From Dehalobacter sp. 12DCB1 (GTDB taxonomy: Bacteria; Bacillota; Desulfitobacteriia; Desulfitobacteriales; Syntrophobotulaceae), in assembly GCF_004343605.1 (NCBI RefSeq), contig NZ_POSF01000019.1:1-64000 (forward strand): a DNA stretch of 64,000 bases. The letters are read 5' to 3'. Numbering within the stretch: the first letter of the stretch is position 1; each line of letters begins with the position of its first letter. This document shows, piece after piece, positions 37,593 to 46,291 of the stretch. The position numbers were made by a program, and so were the translations under genes. The notes under the pieces were generated by a model. The model did no database searches. It was not told the origin of the DNA and was given only the letters and a program-made list of their open reading frames with translations.

Positions 37593-38408
37593 TCAACTGC
37601 TTGTATTGATCTTTTCATTCATGCTGCCGCTACGGTAACCCTTCAGGTCAAGTGTTGTATAAGTAAATCCGATATCAGCAAATGTCTTATAGATCTTCTG
37701 TGCTAAATTCGATTGGACTATCTTTGTATTCTCTTGCGGGGATACCTCGATTCGGGCAATATCACCATGGTGGCGCACCCTGACTTGACGGAATCCCAAA
37801 TCGTGTAAATACTGTTCCGCCAAATCAATCATCTTTAGTTTCTTTTCGTTGATCTCTTGGCCATAGGGAATTCTGGAAGACAAACAGGCAAATGAGGGTT
37901 TATCCCAGGTTGCCAAGCCATATTCTTTGGAGAGAAGGCGTATTTCTTCTTTCGTCAGCCCTGCCTGGAGCAGCGGACTCTTTATACCCAACTCTTCTAA
38001 AGCCTGCCTTCCCGGACGATAATCGCTTAAATCATCCACATTGGATCCTTCCACGATATATTTTACGCCGTATTCAGCCGCTATTCCCAATATTTTGCTG
38101 AACAATTGTTTTTTACAGAGATAACAGCGGTTGAAAGGATTTTTACTGAATTCAGGATCATCGAGCTCTTTGGATTCAATCATCAAATGACTAATCCCTT
38201 CCTGCCGGCAAAACTGCACAGCATCCCGAAGCTCTCTCTCCGGGAAAGCAAAAGACTTGGCCGTGACGGCAATCGCATTTTTGCCAAGAACATCTCCGGA
38301 GACTTTCACTAAGAAAGTGCTGTCCACTCCTCCGGAAAAGGCAATCATCACCCTGTCCATATTCTTGAGTTCTTTTCTCAGCAGAACAAGTTTATCTTTG
38401 TAATTCAT
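37593..38408 (-). CDS. LarE-like ATP-dependent sulfur transferase
   Basis: A 271-residue PP-loop protein with the motif MIAFSGGVDSTFLVKV. FACLSSRIPYG contains the cysteine that, in LarE, is sacrificed as the sulfur donor for the nickel-pincer cofactor of lactate racemase; NPFNRCYLCKKQLF holds two more. No larA, larB or larC is in the window, and many such homologues exist without them, so the substrate is uncertain. Its upstream region carries the same 27-bp motif as cysK, tying it to sulfur control. Confidence 0.85.
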   Translation of the reverse strand: MNYKDKLVLLRKELKNMDRVMIAFSGGVDSTFLVKVSGDVLGKNAIAVTAKSFAFPERELRDAVQFCRQEGISHLMIESKELDDPEFSKNPFNRCYLCKKQLFSKILGIAAEYGVKYIVEGSNVDDLSDYRPGRQALEELGIKSPLLQAGLTKEEIRLLSKEYGLATWDKPSFACLSSRIPYGQEINEKKLKMIDLAEQYLHDLGFRQVRVRHHGDIARIEVSPQENTKIVQSNLAQKIYKTFADIGFTYTTLDLKGYRSGSMNEKINTSS

Positions 38409-38475
38409 TAATAAGCCTCTTTTGGTTATCTGTACGTATATTAACCTGTATGTATGACATTCTCTTCAGCTTAAT

Positions 38476-38502
38476 ATACCATAATTTCTATGGTTTTAAT
38501 AG
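38476..38502. promoter_or_regulatory. Putative sulfur-regulator operator at the larE-like gene
   Basis: Second copy of the 27-bp motif at 35723-35749, differing at three positions. It lies about 70-95 bp upstream of the larE-like start codon. Confidence 0.6.
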
Positions 38503-38544
38503 GACTCAGATGATTAGATTCATAACTGCCAAGCGCACACACTG

Positions 38545-38571
38545 AAAAAAGAGCCCGATTAACGGACTCTT
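38545..38571 (-). terminator. Terminator of the marR-peptide operon
   Basis: On the minus strand AAGAGTCCG (38563-38571) pairs with CGGGCTCTT (38549-38557, one G-T pair) across a 5-base loop, followed by TTTTTT. It lies 27 bp after the stop codon of the 20-residue ORF. Confidence 0.8.
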
Positions 38572-38598
38572 CCAGGGAGTTTACCGTCTTCCCCAGGA

Positions 38599-38661
38599 CT
38601 AAATTATGCAGCCTTCTTTGCAATGAGCGGTTTCACGCAACATCCAATGTTTTGTAAACAT
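38599..38661 (-). CDS. 20-residue cysteine-containing peptide downstream of marR
   Basis: A very short ORF with sequence MFTKHWMLRETAHCKEGCII. A very strong ribosome-binding site (GAGAGGAGGTG) sits seven bases before the ATG, and the stop TAG is followed by a terminator. It is the second reading frame of the marR transcript, 30 bp after marR. The HCKEGC segment could bind metal or form a disulfide. I do not recognise a family. The quality of the translation signal argues that it is translated, but no protein evidence is available. Confidence 0.6.
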   Translation of the reverse strand: MFTKHWMLRETAHCKEGCII

Positions 38662-38691
38662 TTGTGTACACCTCCTCTCACCGGGAAACCC

Positions 38692-39153
38692 CTAAGGCAT
38701 CATATTCACTTCAAAGCAAGTTTGATTAAGAACTCTTTTCACCGCTTTGAGAAATATCCACGCGTTCTCGTAAACCTCTTCTTGCTTTTCTTCCGGGATT
38801 TCCGCCGATAGTTTTCTTAAAAAGAGATCAACGCGTTTCCATAAATCGGCCTTCGTTTTCTGACCTTCGCCTGTCAGGACCAGATTTATGGCCCTGCAAT
38901 CAATTTCAGACCTTTGCTTGATAATCAGCCCCTGCTGGACGAGGGGTTCAATCAGTCTCGTTGAGGTACTTTTTTCGACGCCAAGTAACGGGTGTAAGTC
39001 TGAAAGCTGCATGGTGCCATAGCTTCCTACGAGGTCCAAAATATAAAACTGGGTAAACGTAACACACCCGCCGAGGATCGCATCCTGCTGGCAGCATCTG
39101 GACGCTTTGGTCATTTCAGCAATCAGACAAAGCAATTGGTGGTTGTTTTTCAT
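38692..39153 (-). CDS. MarR-family regulator
   Basis: A 153-residue winged-helix regulator. The core DLHPLLGVEKSTSTRLIEPLVQQGLIIKQRSEIDCRAINLVLT is the MarR DNA-binding unit. Cysteines cluster near the N-terminus (SRCCQQDAILGGC), so a redox or metal signal is possible. Its promoter contains a perfect 19-bp palindrome overlapping the -10, a strong sign of autorepression. A 20-residue ORF follows in the same operon. No efflux pump or enzyme gene is adjacent, so other targets are unknown. Confidence 0.88.
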   Translation of the reverse strand: MKNNHQLLCLIAEMTKASRCCQQDAILGGCVTFTQFYILDLVGSYGTMQLSDLHPLLGVEKSTSTRLIEPLVQQGLIIKQRSEIDCRAINLVLTGEGQKTKADLWKRVDLFLRKLSAEIPEEKQEEVYENAWIFLKAVKRVLNQTCFEVNMMP

Positions 39154-39166
39154 TGGTACCTCTCCT

Positions 39167-39203
39167 TAGTTGTATAATACAACTACTTGTTCTTGTTCGT
39201 CAA
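39167..39203 (-). promoter_or_regulatory. marR promoter with perfect palindromic operator
   Basis: TAGTTGTAT-a-ATACAACTA is a perfect 9-1-9 palindrome at 39167-39185. It covers a minus-strand -10 (TATTAT, 39174-39179) whose -35 is TTGACG (39198-39203), spacer 18. Confidence 0.75.
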
Positions 39204-39272
39204 GTCATTCTTGGCTCCATATTCACCGTGAAACCAACAATTTTCAATCATCATTCCCAAAATAGGGCTATT

Positions 39273-40001
39273 TTAATCCCGATTAAAATTTTCCTTGATA
39301 ATATCCTTAACGACTTCCCCTGCCATCAGTAGACCGGCTACAGACGGAACGTAAGATATACTGCCGGGGCAAATACAATTGGACTCACAGCTCGTTTCCT
39401 GTTCCAAGGGCTTCAAAGCAGGTTCCGGAGAAAAGACGACTTTAAGCCCCTGCGTGATACCTACCTGTTTCAAAAGTTTGCGTACTGCTTTGGCTAAAGG
39501 GCAGCCGCTTGTTTTGGATATATCGGCGACGCGAAAACTGAGTGCATCCAAACGATTGCCGGCTCCCATACACGAAATGAGTGGAATTCCTCTCCGGTGA
39601 CATTCTTTGGCCAGACTTACTTTGCTTTTTACCGTATCGATTGCATCAACCACATAATCCGGTTTCTCGGCAAAGAAAACTTCAGCTCCTTCCTCTTGAT
39701 AAAAGAACTGAAAGGTTTCTATTTTTGCGCTGGGGTTGATATCCAGTATCCTTTGTTTCATTACCTCAACCTTGGCTTTGCCAATCGTCGAGTGCAGGGC
39801 GTGAAGCTGCCGGTTAATATTTGTCAGGCAAATCTCATCAAAATCCACAAGCTTAAAGAAACCTATACCAGCTCTGGCCAGGGCTTCAGCCGTATAGGAG
39901 CCAACCCCGCCCAACCCAAAAATAGTCACTTTGCTGCTCTGAAGCTTTGACAGCCCTTCCTGACCAATCAATAATGCCGTACGAGAGAACTGATTTTGCA
40001 T
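39273..40001 (-). CDS. tcdA: tRNA threonylcarbamoyladenosine dehydratase (TcdA-like)
   Basis: An E1-like enzyme of the ThiF/HesA family that cyclises t6A37 in tRNA to ct6A. The nucleotide-binding motif IFGLGGVGSYTAEALARAG, DFDEICLTNINRQ and DAIDTVKSK are visible, and a C-terminal cysteine pair follows (ETSCESNCICPGS). The 242-residue length and the cysteine-containing insert fit the YgdL/TcdA subgroup. It ends only three bases before the copZ gene's stop on the same strand side, but shows no functional link to the copper genes. Confidence 0.88.
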   Translation of the reverse strand: MQNQFSRTALLIGQEGLSKLQSSKVTIFGLGGVGSYTAEALARAGIGFFKLVDFDEICLTNINRQLHALHSTIGKAKVEVMKQRILDINPSAKIETFQFFYQEEGAEVFFAEKPDYVVDAIDTVKSKVSLAKECHRRGIPLISCMGAGNRLDALSFRVADISKTSGCPLAKAVRKLLKQVGITQGLKVVFSPEPALKPLEQETSCESNCICPGSISYVPSVAGLLMAGEVVKDIIKENFNRD

Positions 40002-40004
40002 TGA

Positions 40005-40220
40005 TTATAAAACCTCGATTCCTACGACTTCGTAACCGGCATCCTCAACCGCAGATTTAATTGCCTCATCTTCAATGTCACTTAATGATTCCAGTATGGC
40101 CGTCTTGGACTCCAAATTAACATTGACCTCTATTACACCTTCGAATTCACTTAAGGCCTCTTTTACATGACTGACACAGTGGCTGCAGCTCATACCTTCG
40201 ATTGCAATTTTCTTTTTCAT
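40005..40220 (-). CDS. copZ: Copper chaperone CopZ
   Basis: A 71-residue heavy-metal-associated domain with the Cu(I)-binding motif GMSCSHC near the N-terminus. It would pass copper to the CopA ATPase encoded 28 bp upstream. It is the last gene of the csoR-copA-copZ operon, under the CsoR operator at 42831-42857. Confidence 0.93.
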   Translation of the reverse strand: MKKKIAIEGMSCSHCVSHVKEALSEFEGVIEVNVNLESKTAILESLSDIEDEAIKSAVEDAGYEVVGIEVL

Positions 40221-40248
40221 ATTTTACACTCCTCGTAGATTAATTGAG

Positions 40249-42501
40249 TTATCTTACCGGCCTGAACCGTTTTAGCCTCAGTGCATTCAGCAATACCGAT
40301 ACCGAACTGAAGCTCATAACAGCGGCGGCGATGGCCGGATTCAGCAGGGGGCCTCCAAAGATATACAGGATTCCCATCGCAATAGGAATACCAAGGATAT
40401 TGTAACCAAACGCCCAAAATAAATTTTGTTTAATATTTCTGATTGTATTTTTGCTTAACTGGATCGCAGCCGGAACATCGAGCAGGTCGCTTCGCATCAG
40501 AATAATATCCGCGGATTCCATCGCAACGTCCGTACCTGAACCGATAGCTATCCCGATATCTGCCTGGGCGAGGGCTGGAGCGTCGTTGATGCCGTCGCCA
40601 ACCATGGCGACCTTCCTGCCTTCCTGTTGAAGTTTCTTCACTTCGTTTGCCTTATCCTGAGGTAGGACTTCAGCCAGCGTTCTGTCGATCCCAACGAGTT
40701 TCGCGATGGCCTCGGCCGTTTTTCTGTTGTCACCGGTAATCATGGCAACTTCGATACCCATTTTATGGAGGACCTCAATCGCCCTGCTGCTGTTATCCTT
40801 TATCGTATCGGCCACGGCGATGATCCCCGCAATGGTGTTGTCAATCGCAATATACATTGGGGTCTTACCTTCTCCGGCCAATTGCTGCGAGACTTCTTCG
40901 AAGTGGCTAAGGACTATTTCTCTTTCATCCGTCAATCTTCTGTTGCCAAGCAGCACATCCCGGCCTTCAATCTGAACTTCAATTCCTTGGCCGGGAATTG
41001 CTCTAAATGTATCAGGTTTCTTAAAAGTCAGACCTTTGTCCTCAGCTTCCTTAACAATTGCTTCTCCAAGCGGATGCTCCGATCCTTTTTCGGCTGAAGC
41101 GGCAAGCTGCAGAAGATCGTTTTGACTGATCCCATCAGCAGTAATAACGTCTGTGACTTTGGGTTTTCCTTCCGTGATCGTACCGGTTTTATCAAAAATG
41201 ATGGTATTAATTTTATGTGTGGTTTCTAACGCCACCCCGCTTTTGATCAAAACCCCGTATTCGGCGCCTTTGCCTGTTCCGACCATAATCGCGGTTGGTG
41301 TGGCCAGCCCTAGGGCACAGGGGCAGGCAATAACGAGTACGGAGATAAAGATGGTCAGCACGAAAACCGTAGACTGCCCTCCGATAAAATACCAGCCTAA
41401 AGCTGAAAGAAGAGCAATCCCCATCACCGCCGGCACAAAGTAACCGGAAATCACATCGGCCAGCTTGGCAATCGGCGCTTTGGAACCCTGTGCTTCCTCA
41501 ACTAATTTGATGATCTGCGCGAGAATCGTGTCCTTCCCAACTTTGGTCGCTACATATTTGATGGTTCCGTTTTTATTAATGCTAGCCCCGATGATCGCAT
41601 CACCTGGATTCTTTTCCACCGGTATACTTTCACCGGTAAGCATTGATTCATCCACGGAAGTAGTCCCTTCAACGACATTACCGTCAACAGGCATTTTCTC
41701 TCCCGGTTTCACAAAGATAATATCACCGGCCTCAACCTCTTCGATCGGGATCTCAATTTCTTTTCCATCCCGGATAATGATGGCCGTCTTCGGTGTAAGC
41801 CCCATCAACTTTTTAATCGTTTCCGAGGTTTTGCCCTTCGTCACGGATTCCAGGTATTTCCCCAACGTAATCAACGTCAGAATGACCCCTGCCGCTTCAA
41901 AGTACAGATGATTAGCATATTCCGCATTTCCTATGATAATCCGGGAAACTGCAAACACCCCATAAAGAAATCCTGCTGAAGTGCCGATCGCAATCAGGGA
42001 GTCCATATTCGGGCTTCCCTTGAACAACGTTTTAAAGCCAACTGTAAAAAATTTATAACCTGTGACAATAACAGGCAGGATGAGAATCAGCTGAACCAGC
42101 GCGAAGTTCAAAGGATTCATCATCGGATCAATGATCTTCGGCAAATGAAAACCAATCGCGTTACCAAACATATGCCCCATCGTGACGATCAACAGCGGAA
42201 CAGTAAAGATTGCAGACAGGACAAACTTCTGCCAGAGAACCATTCTTTCTCTTTCTTTTCTCACCTTATCTTCATCAATCTTTGTATCTTCTTCCAAAGC
42301 CCTGTATCCGGCTTTTGCAACTGCCTTTTTGAAATCTGAAACGCGCAGTATGGAAGGCTCATAACGGATGGTCAGTCTCTCTGTAGCCAGGTTGACACTG
42401 GCCTCTTCAACTCCGTGCAGTTTCCGCACTGCCCTTTCGACAGCCTTTGCACAGGCTGCGCAGGTCATGCCTTCTATTTTCAGCGACTTTTTCGCCATCA
42501 T
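40249..42501 (-). CDS. copA: Copper-exporting P1B-type ATPase CopA
   Basis: A membrane ATPase that expels Cu(I). A single N-terminal metal-binding domain ([13 protein letters not shown]) is followed by membrane helices, the actuator TGES ([10 protein letters not shown]), the transmembrane CPC site [12 protein letters not shown], the phosphorylation motif [13 protein letters not shown] (EHPLGEAI) and [15 protein letters not shown] chose the ATG at 42501, preceded by AAGGAGGG, giving 750 residues; the frame extends to 42531. It lies between csoR and copZ. Confidence 0.96.
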   Translation of the reverse strand: MMAKKSLKIEGMTCAACAKAVERAVRKLHGVEEASVNLATERLTIRYEPSILRVSDFKKAVAKAGYRALEEDTKIDEDKVRKERERMVLWQKFVLSAIFTVPLLIVTMGHMFGNAIGFHLPKIIDPMMNPLNFALVQLILILPVIVTGYKFFTVGFKTLFKGSPNMDSLIAIGTSAGFLYGVFAVSRIIIGNAEYANHLYFEAAGVILTLITLGKYLESVTKGKTSETIKKLMGLTPKTAIIIRDGKEIEIPIEEVEAGDIIFVKPGEKMPVDGNVVEGTTSVDESMLTGESIPVEKNPGDAIIGASINKNGTIKYVATKVGKDTILAQIIKLVEEAQGSKAPIAKLADVISGYFVPAVMGIALLSALGWYFIGGQSTVFVLTIFISVLVIACPCALGLATPTAIMVGTGKGAEYGVLIKSGVALETTHKINTIIFDKTGTITEGKPKVTDVITADGISQNDLLQLAASAEKGSEHPLGEAIVKEAEDKGLTFKKPDTFRAIPGQGIEVQIEGRDVLLGNRRLTDEREIVLSHFEEVSQQLAGEGKTPMYIAIDNTIAGIIAVADTIKDNSSRAIEVLHKMGIEVAMITGDNRKTAEAIAKLVGIDRTLAEVLPQDKANEVKKLQQEGRKVAMVGDGINDAPALAQADIGIAIGSGTDVAMESADIILMRSDLLDVPAAIQLSKNTIRNIKQNLFWAFGYNILGIPIAMGILYIFGGPLLNPAIAAAVMSFSSVSVLLNALRLKRFRPVR

Positions 42502-42551
42502 ATTCCCTCCTTTCAGCCTAGCTTTCTTCATTTACTCCAAATAATTTTGTT

Positions 42552-42818
42552 CTATTTATTTGTTACCTTAGCTAAGATCTGGATAATCTCGTCAATTTTT
42601 TCCCTGCCGTTACCTTGCTCGAAGGCTTCGGTTACACAGTGCTCCATGTGCTGTTTGAGGATCAGCAGATTTGCTTTTTTCAAGAGGGATTGCGTTGCAA
42701 ATATTTGATTGGATACATCGACGCAATATCTTTCTCCTTCAATCATTTTAATGGTTGCTTCAATTTGACCTTGAGCCGTTTTTAGAGCCTGCAGCGCTTG
42801 CTTTTTTTGGATGTTCAA
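42552..42818 (-). CDS. csoR: Copper-sensing repressor CsoR
   Basis: An 88-residue all-helical repressor. The Cu(I) ligands fit the CsoR pattern exactly: Cys32, His57 and Cys61, with the same spacing as in M. tuberculosis CsoR (36, 61, 65). Copper binding releases it from DNA. A perfect GC-rich palindrome typical of CsoR operators lies 13 bp upstream of its start codon, so the csoR-copA-copZ operon is autoregulated. Confidence 0.94.
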   Translation of the reverse strand: MNIQKKQALQALKTAQGQIEATIKMIEGERYCVDVSNQIFATQSLLKKANLLILKQHMEHCVTEAFEQGNGREKIDEIIQILAKVTNK

Positions 42819-42830
42819 TTTAGCACCTCC

Positions 42831-42857
42831 TTACCCCTCCCGCATGGGGAGGGGTAA
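42831..42857. promoter_or_regulatory. CsoR operator
   Basis: Perfect inverted repeat TTACCCCTCCC (42831-42841) and GGGAGGGGTAA (42847-42857) around a 5-base centre. Its GC-rich arms and position just before csoR match known CsoR sites. Confidence 0.85.
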
Positions 42858-42956
42858 CATTATCATAATATGCTGCCGATAATATGTCAATATCGTGAAA
42901 ATCATCGCTTGGAGTTGCCCAGTGTTTCAATTGTATCAGATTTCAATTGACGGTTC

Positions 42957-43012
42957 AAAAACAAACCCACTTTCCCCTACGATGATCTATATTCGCAGGC
43001 GAAAGTGGGTTT
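42957..43012 (-). terminator. Terminator of the double-cubane reductase operon
   Basis: On the minus strand AAACCCACTTTC (43001-43012) pairs with GAAAGTGGGTTT (42963-42974), followed by a T-rich tail. It separates the dehydratase-family genes from the csoR operator. Confidence 0.85.
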
Positions 43013-43047
43013 CATTAATTAGCGGTAATTGAAAAGAACTTGCTGTT

Positions 43048-44190
43048 CTACAGCATTTCCAGGAATGCATCCACTCTGAGCTTAATTTGCTGGCGGTCAG
43101 CGTCGCTGTAGTCTGTTTCGATCTGCAGAAGTGGAATGTTATGGTTCTTTTTCAAATGTTCCTTGATTGAATAAGACTCAATATTGTACGTATGGCAGGC
43201 TTGCAGGGTGATATCCACTACCCCGTCCACTTTGTATTCCTGAACCAGTCTGCTCAGCAGTTCAAAGCGACCAGTATTCGGCGAACTGCAGGAGCACGGG
43301 ATCTTGCTGTATTTTTCAGCCAAGGCTTCAAACGGATCCATTTCCTCGGAAACAAGATCAACCAGACCTTTAATGCCGCTGCAGGATTCCTGCAGTACAA
43401 TCGCTCCGCCTGCTTCTTCAATGACCTGCATAACTTTTTCCTGTCCGGTACCCGTCGGACAGCCTGTGATGAGTATCCGTTTGCCGGAAGGCTGGGAGGC
43501 ACCTTCACCTTTTGCTGTCATTTCTTTTAGTTCAGCAATCAGTTCCTTGACCTTTGCAGTGTATTCATCGCGTTTGAACTGGAAGCTTCTTCCCCACAGC
43601 ACCTTCAGCAGGTCTGTACCTGAAATCGGAGTCGGATGCAATTTATTGAGACTAACCAGTTCCATTAAAAGCTTTCTTTCCTCGTTGTAGGTCCTGATGA
43701 CCTCAGCAAGTTTTTCTTTGCTGATCTTGACATCTAAATTCTTTTCAAAATAATCCCTGGCTCGGTAAATTTGTTTGACCCAATGGGCCTGTCTGTCTTC
43801 CAGATTGGAGCTATTCGGAATATCCAGCACGATCATCGGCTTATGCTCAGCCAAAAGTTCGTACATTTTTTTCTTACCGTCGCAGGTCGTTTCGGCCAGG
43901 ACGATGTCTGCGAAATGGAAAAAAGGGCATTTCCCGCTCACAGCAAAGCCGTAACTGGATTTGACCAGTGGACAGAGATTACGCGGCAGCACTTTTTCCG
44001 CCTCGGCTATCGGTTCCTGTTTGGTTGCACAAAGCCCAACTGGCACTGCCCCTGCAGCCTCGATGAGTTCTATCGGGGAAAATACACAATAATACCCTAC
44101 TACATTTCTGCCTTGTTCCTTGGCCTCCTTGGCCATGACCATCCCACTAGGGATCAGCTGGTCAAAGTAAGCCATTGTTTGAGCTCGCAT
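43048..44190 (-). CDS. Double-cubane-cluster anaerobic reductase (2-hydroxyacyl-CoA dehydratase family)
   Basis: A 380-residue protein of the HgdB/BcrC-related family. Conserved cysteines occur in NLCPLVKSSYGF, KCPFFHFAD, TTCDGKKKMYE, ESCSGIKG and IPCSCSSPN. The sequence fits the single-subunit group that carries a double-cubane [8Fe-9S] cluster, as described for Carboxydothermus. Such proteins take electrons from an ATP-driven activator and reduce small molecules at very low potential; the natural substrate is unknown. I chose the ATG at 44190 because GAGGAGG lies upstream. The activator gene is immediately upstream, which supports the call. Confidence 0.85.
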   Translation of the reverse strand: MRAQTMAYFDQLIPSGMVMAKEAKEQGRNVVGYYCVFSPIELIEAAGAVPVGLCATKQEPIAEAEKVLPRNLCPLVKSSYGFAVSGKCPFFHFADIVLAETTCDGKKKMYELLAEHKPMIVLDIPNSSNLEDRQAHWVKQIYRARDYFEKNLDVKISKEKLAEVIRTYNEERKLLMELVSLNKLHPTPISGTDLLKVLWGRSFQFKRDEYTAKVKELIAELKEMTAKGEGASQPSGKRILITGCPTGTGQEKVMQVIEEAGGAIVLQESCSGIKGLVDLVSEEMDPFEALAEKYSKIPCSCSSPNTGRFELLSRLVQEYKVDGVVDITLQACHTYNIESYSIKEHLKKNHNIPLLQIETDYSDADRQQIKLRVDAFLEML

Positions 44191-44209
44191 TTTTCTTGTT
44201 CCTCCTCTT

Positions 44210-44974
44210 TTATAATTCATAGCCCAGGATTGCAGCTCCCAAAGCCCCTACAGCCTGAGGACTTGGCGGCACAGCTAGCCTGCATCCTATTTCCTGACTA
44301 AGCAGGTTTTTAAGCACCTGGTTCTGAGCTACCCCGCCGCAAAAAGCAATGGTATCCTGAAAATGGATCTTCCCAGCCATCACGCTGATACGTTTCGCTA
44401 TGGACTTTAACAAACCGGCGACAATACTTTCGATAGTAATGCCCTGCGCCAGCAAACCGATGATTTCTGATTCGGCAAATACCGCGCACATACTGTTGAT
44501 GTCAGCCGGATCGGCATCTTCGGCGAGATCGGATAACTGCGAAACCTCCAGACCCAGTGTTTGGGCGGTTACTTGCAAAAACCTTCCGGTCCCGGCCGCG
44601 CATTTGTCGTTAAGCACAAAGTCTTCAACTTTGCCCTTTTCGCCAAAGCCAATCACCTTGCTGTCCTGACCGCCGATATCAATCAGCCCGCAGGCTTCCG
44701 GCAACAGATAATGTACGCCGCGGGCATGGCAGGTAATCTCACTAAACGTTTTATCAAACATTCCCTGTTGAATACGACCATAGCCTGTACCGACAAGCAA
44801 GCTAATATCATCACGGGTCAGTTCCTGCGGCTTCAGCAGACGCTCCAGAACCTCCTGCCCTGCCTGGGAAGGGCTCCAGCCGCTCGGGATAATTTTTGAA
44901 TCAACCTGTTCTCCATTAAAAAGAACTGCTTTGGTTGATACGGATCCGATGTCGATACCCACTGTCCATTTCAT
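44210..44974 (-). CDS. ATP-dependent activator of the double-cubane reductase
   Basis: A 254-residue ASKHA-fold ATPase of the HgdC/BcrAD type. Motifs are GIDIGSVSTKAVLF (phosphate 1), VGTGYGR, DIGGQDSKVI (phosphate 2), and two cysteines in DKCAAGTGRFLQ and INSMCAVFAESEI that hold a [4Fe-4S] cluster between the subunits of a dimer. ATP hydrolysis drives one-electron transfer to the partner encoded just downstream. It is divergently transcribed from a LysR regulator gene. Confidence 0.92.
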   Translation of the reverse strand: MKWTVGIDIGSVSTKAVLFNGEQVDSKIIPSGWSPSQAGQEVLERLLKPQELTRDDISLLVGTGYGRIQQGMFDKTFSEITCHARGVHYLLPEACGLIDIGGQDSKVIGFGEKGKVEDFVLNDKCAAGTGRFLQVTAQTLGLEVSQLSDLAEDADPADINSMCAVFAESEIIGLLAQGITIESIVAGLLKSIAKRISVMAGKIHFQDTIAFCGGVAQNQVLKNLLSQEIGCRLAVPPSPQAVGALGAAILGYEL

Positions 44975-45204
44975 TTCGGGCCTCCAGCATACTTTTCAAT
45001 AATTGATTAAGCATTAATTCCCTCTGCTTTAAGCTTTTAAATTACTTTATTATAGCAAGCGTCAGATCTTTCTTGAAATACTTTTTATCTCCAAATAGGA
45101 TTGATATCTATCGATAATAACGATAATATAAAATTATTAACGTTAACGGACTAACGGATAAAGCAAAGACTAACAGCCTATCCTATCTGTAGGGAGTGAA
45201 TTTC

Positions 45205-46125
45205 ATGTTATTGCATCAATTGGAGATTTTTACACAAGTGGCGGAAAAAAACAGCTTTTCTAAGGCTGCTCAAAGTCTTTTTTTAAGCCAGTCGACGGTC
45301 AGTACGCATATAAGCAATCTGGAGCACTACTTTGGTCAAAAACTGTTTGACCGGCTTGGAAAGGAAATTGTTTTAACACCTTTTGGGGAGAAATTATATC
45401 CATGGGCCAGGGAAATACTCAATGTAAAAGACAGGGCACTGTGGGAAATGAAAGGTTGGACTGCAAAAATTGATGGTCATCTGCATATTGCAGCCAGTAG
45501 TGTTCCGGCTAAATATGCAATTCCGACTTTATTGGCCAAATTCTTAGGGGAGTATAAAGGAATTCAATTTGTCCTTAACCAAAGCGGTTCAGAAATTGTT
45601 GCAGCCAAGCTGTTGAACGGGGATGTCGAAATCGGCGTGCTGGGTAAACAATACCACGAGGATCAGTTAACTTTTATTCCTTTTCTGCAAGAAAAGCTGG
45701 TCTTAATCACACCCAGCAGCATTCATTTAAACAATCATATTTCCATTACTGAACTGGTGGATTACCCTTTTATTTTTCGGAAGTCAGATTCGGGCACCCA
45801 GGCAAATGTCGTTCAAATGCTGCATACATCAGGTATTACGCTTTCCGACTTGCAGGTTGCCGGCTACTGCGACAACCTCGAAGCTCTTAAAGAAAGTGTC
45901 AGGGAAGGGATTGGCATCTCAATCATTTCAGGCATAGCCGCTCTGGATTATGTCAAAAGCAGACAGATCAATGCCTATGAACTTGCTGAACTGCCCGAGA
46001 AAAGAATGTTCTATTTTGCCCACCATAAAAAAAGAACCCTGTCTCCCTGGGCAGAAACTTTTATTCACTTCTGCCTGAAATCAGCCGGTCTTGTTTCGAA
46101 TCAATATGCATCTTTGCCTGACTAA
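45205..46125 (+). CDS. LysR-family regulator (selenium/sulfur-associated type)
   Basis: A 306-residue regulator. The N-terminal helix-turn-helix is LEIFTQVAEKNSFSKAAQSLFLSQSTVSTHISNLE, followed by a substrate-binding domain (HLHIAASSVPAKYAIPTLLAKF). This subtype resembles CysL and the LysR proteins linked to selenium metabolism. The start is the ATG at 45205 with AGGGAG upstream; a GTG at 45196 is an alternative. It is divergent from the double-cubane activator gene. The shared 230-bp gap has AT-rich inverted elements (for example TTAACGTTAA near 45140), possible LysR sites, so the reductase pair is a plausible target. Confidence 0.88.
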   Translation: MLLHQLEIFTQVAEKNSFSKAAQSLFLSQSTVSTHISNLEHYFGQKLFDRLGKEIVLTPFGEKLYPWAREILNVKDRALWEMKGWTAKIDGHLHIAASSVPAKYAIPTLLAKFLGEYKGIQFVLNQSGSEIVAAKLLNGDVEIGVLGKQYHEDQLTFIPFLQEKLVLITPSSIHLNNHISITELVDYPFIFRKSDSGTQANVVQMLHTSGITLSDLQVAGYCDNLEALKESVREGIGISIISGIAALDYVKSRQINAYELAELPEKRMFYFAHHKKRTLSPWAETFIHFCLKSAGLVSNQYASLPD

Positions 46126-46215
46126 CTTACCCTAGAAACCATCTATCACTTCTAAAAATATAAACGGGATATAATCTAACCGTGCCCAAGCGTAACATGG
46201 ATGTGAAGCAGGGCT

Positions 46216-46240
46216 AAATAGCGCCAGAAAGGCGCTATTT
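46216..46240. terminator. Hairpin between the LysR gene and metY copy 2
   Basis: Perfect 10-bp arms AAATAGCGCC (46216-46225) and GGCGCTATTT (46231-46240) with a 5-base loop between convergent genes. T-tracts are short, so it is a likely bidirectional terminator. Confidence 0.65.
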
Positions 46241-46291
46241 GCCGAAGAGTGCTTAGATTACGTCCCATATACATAATACTTTATGGCTCAC

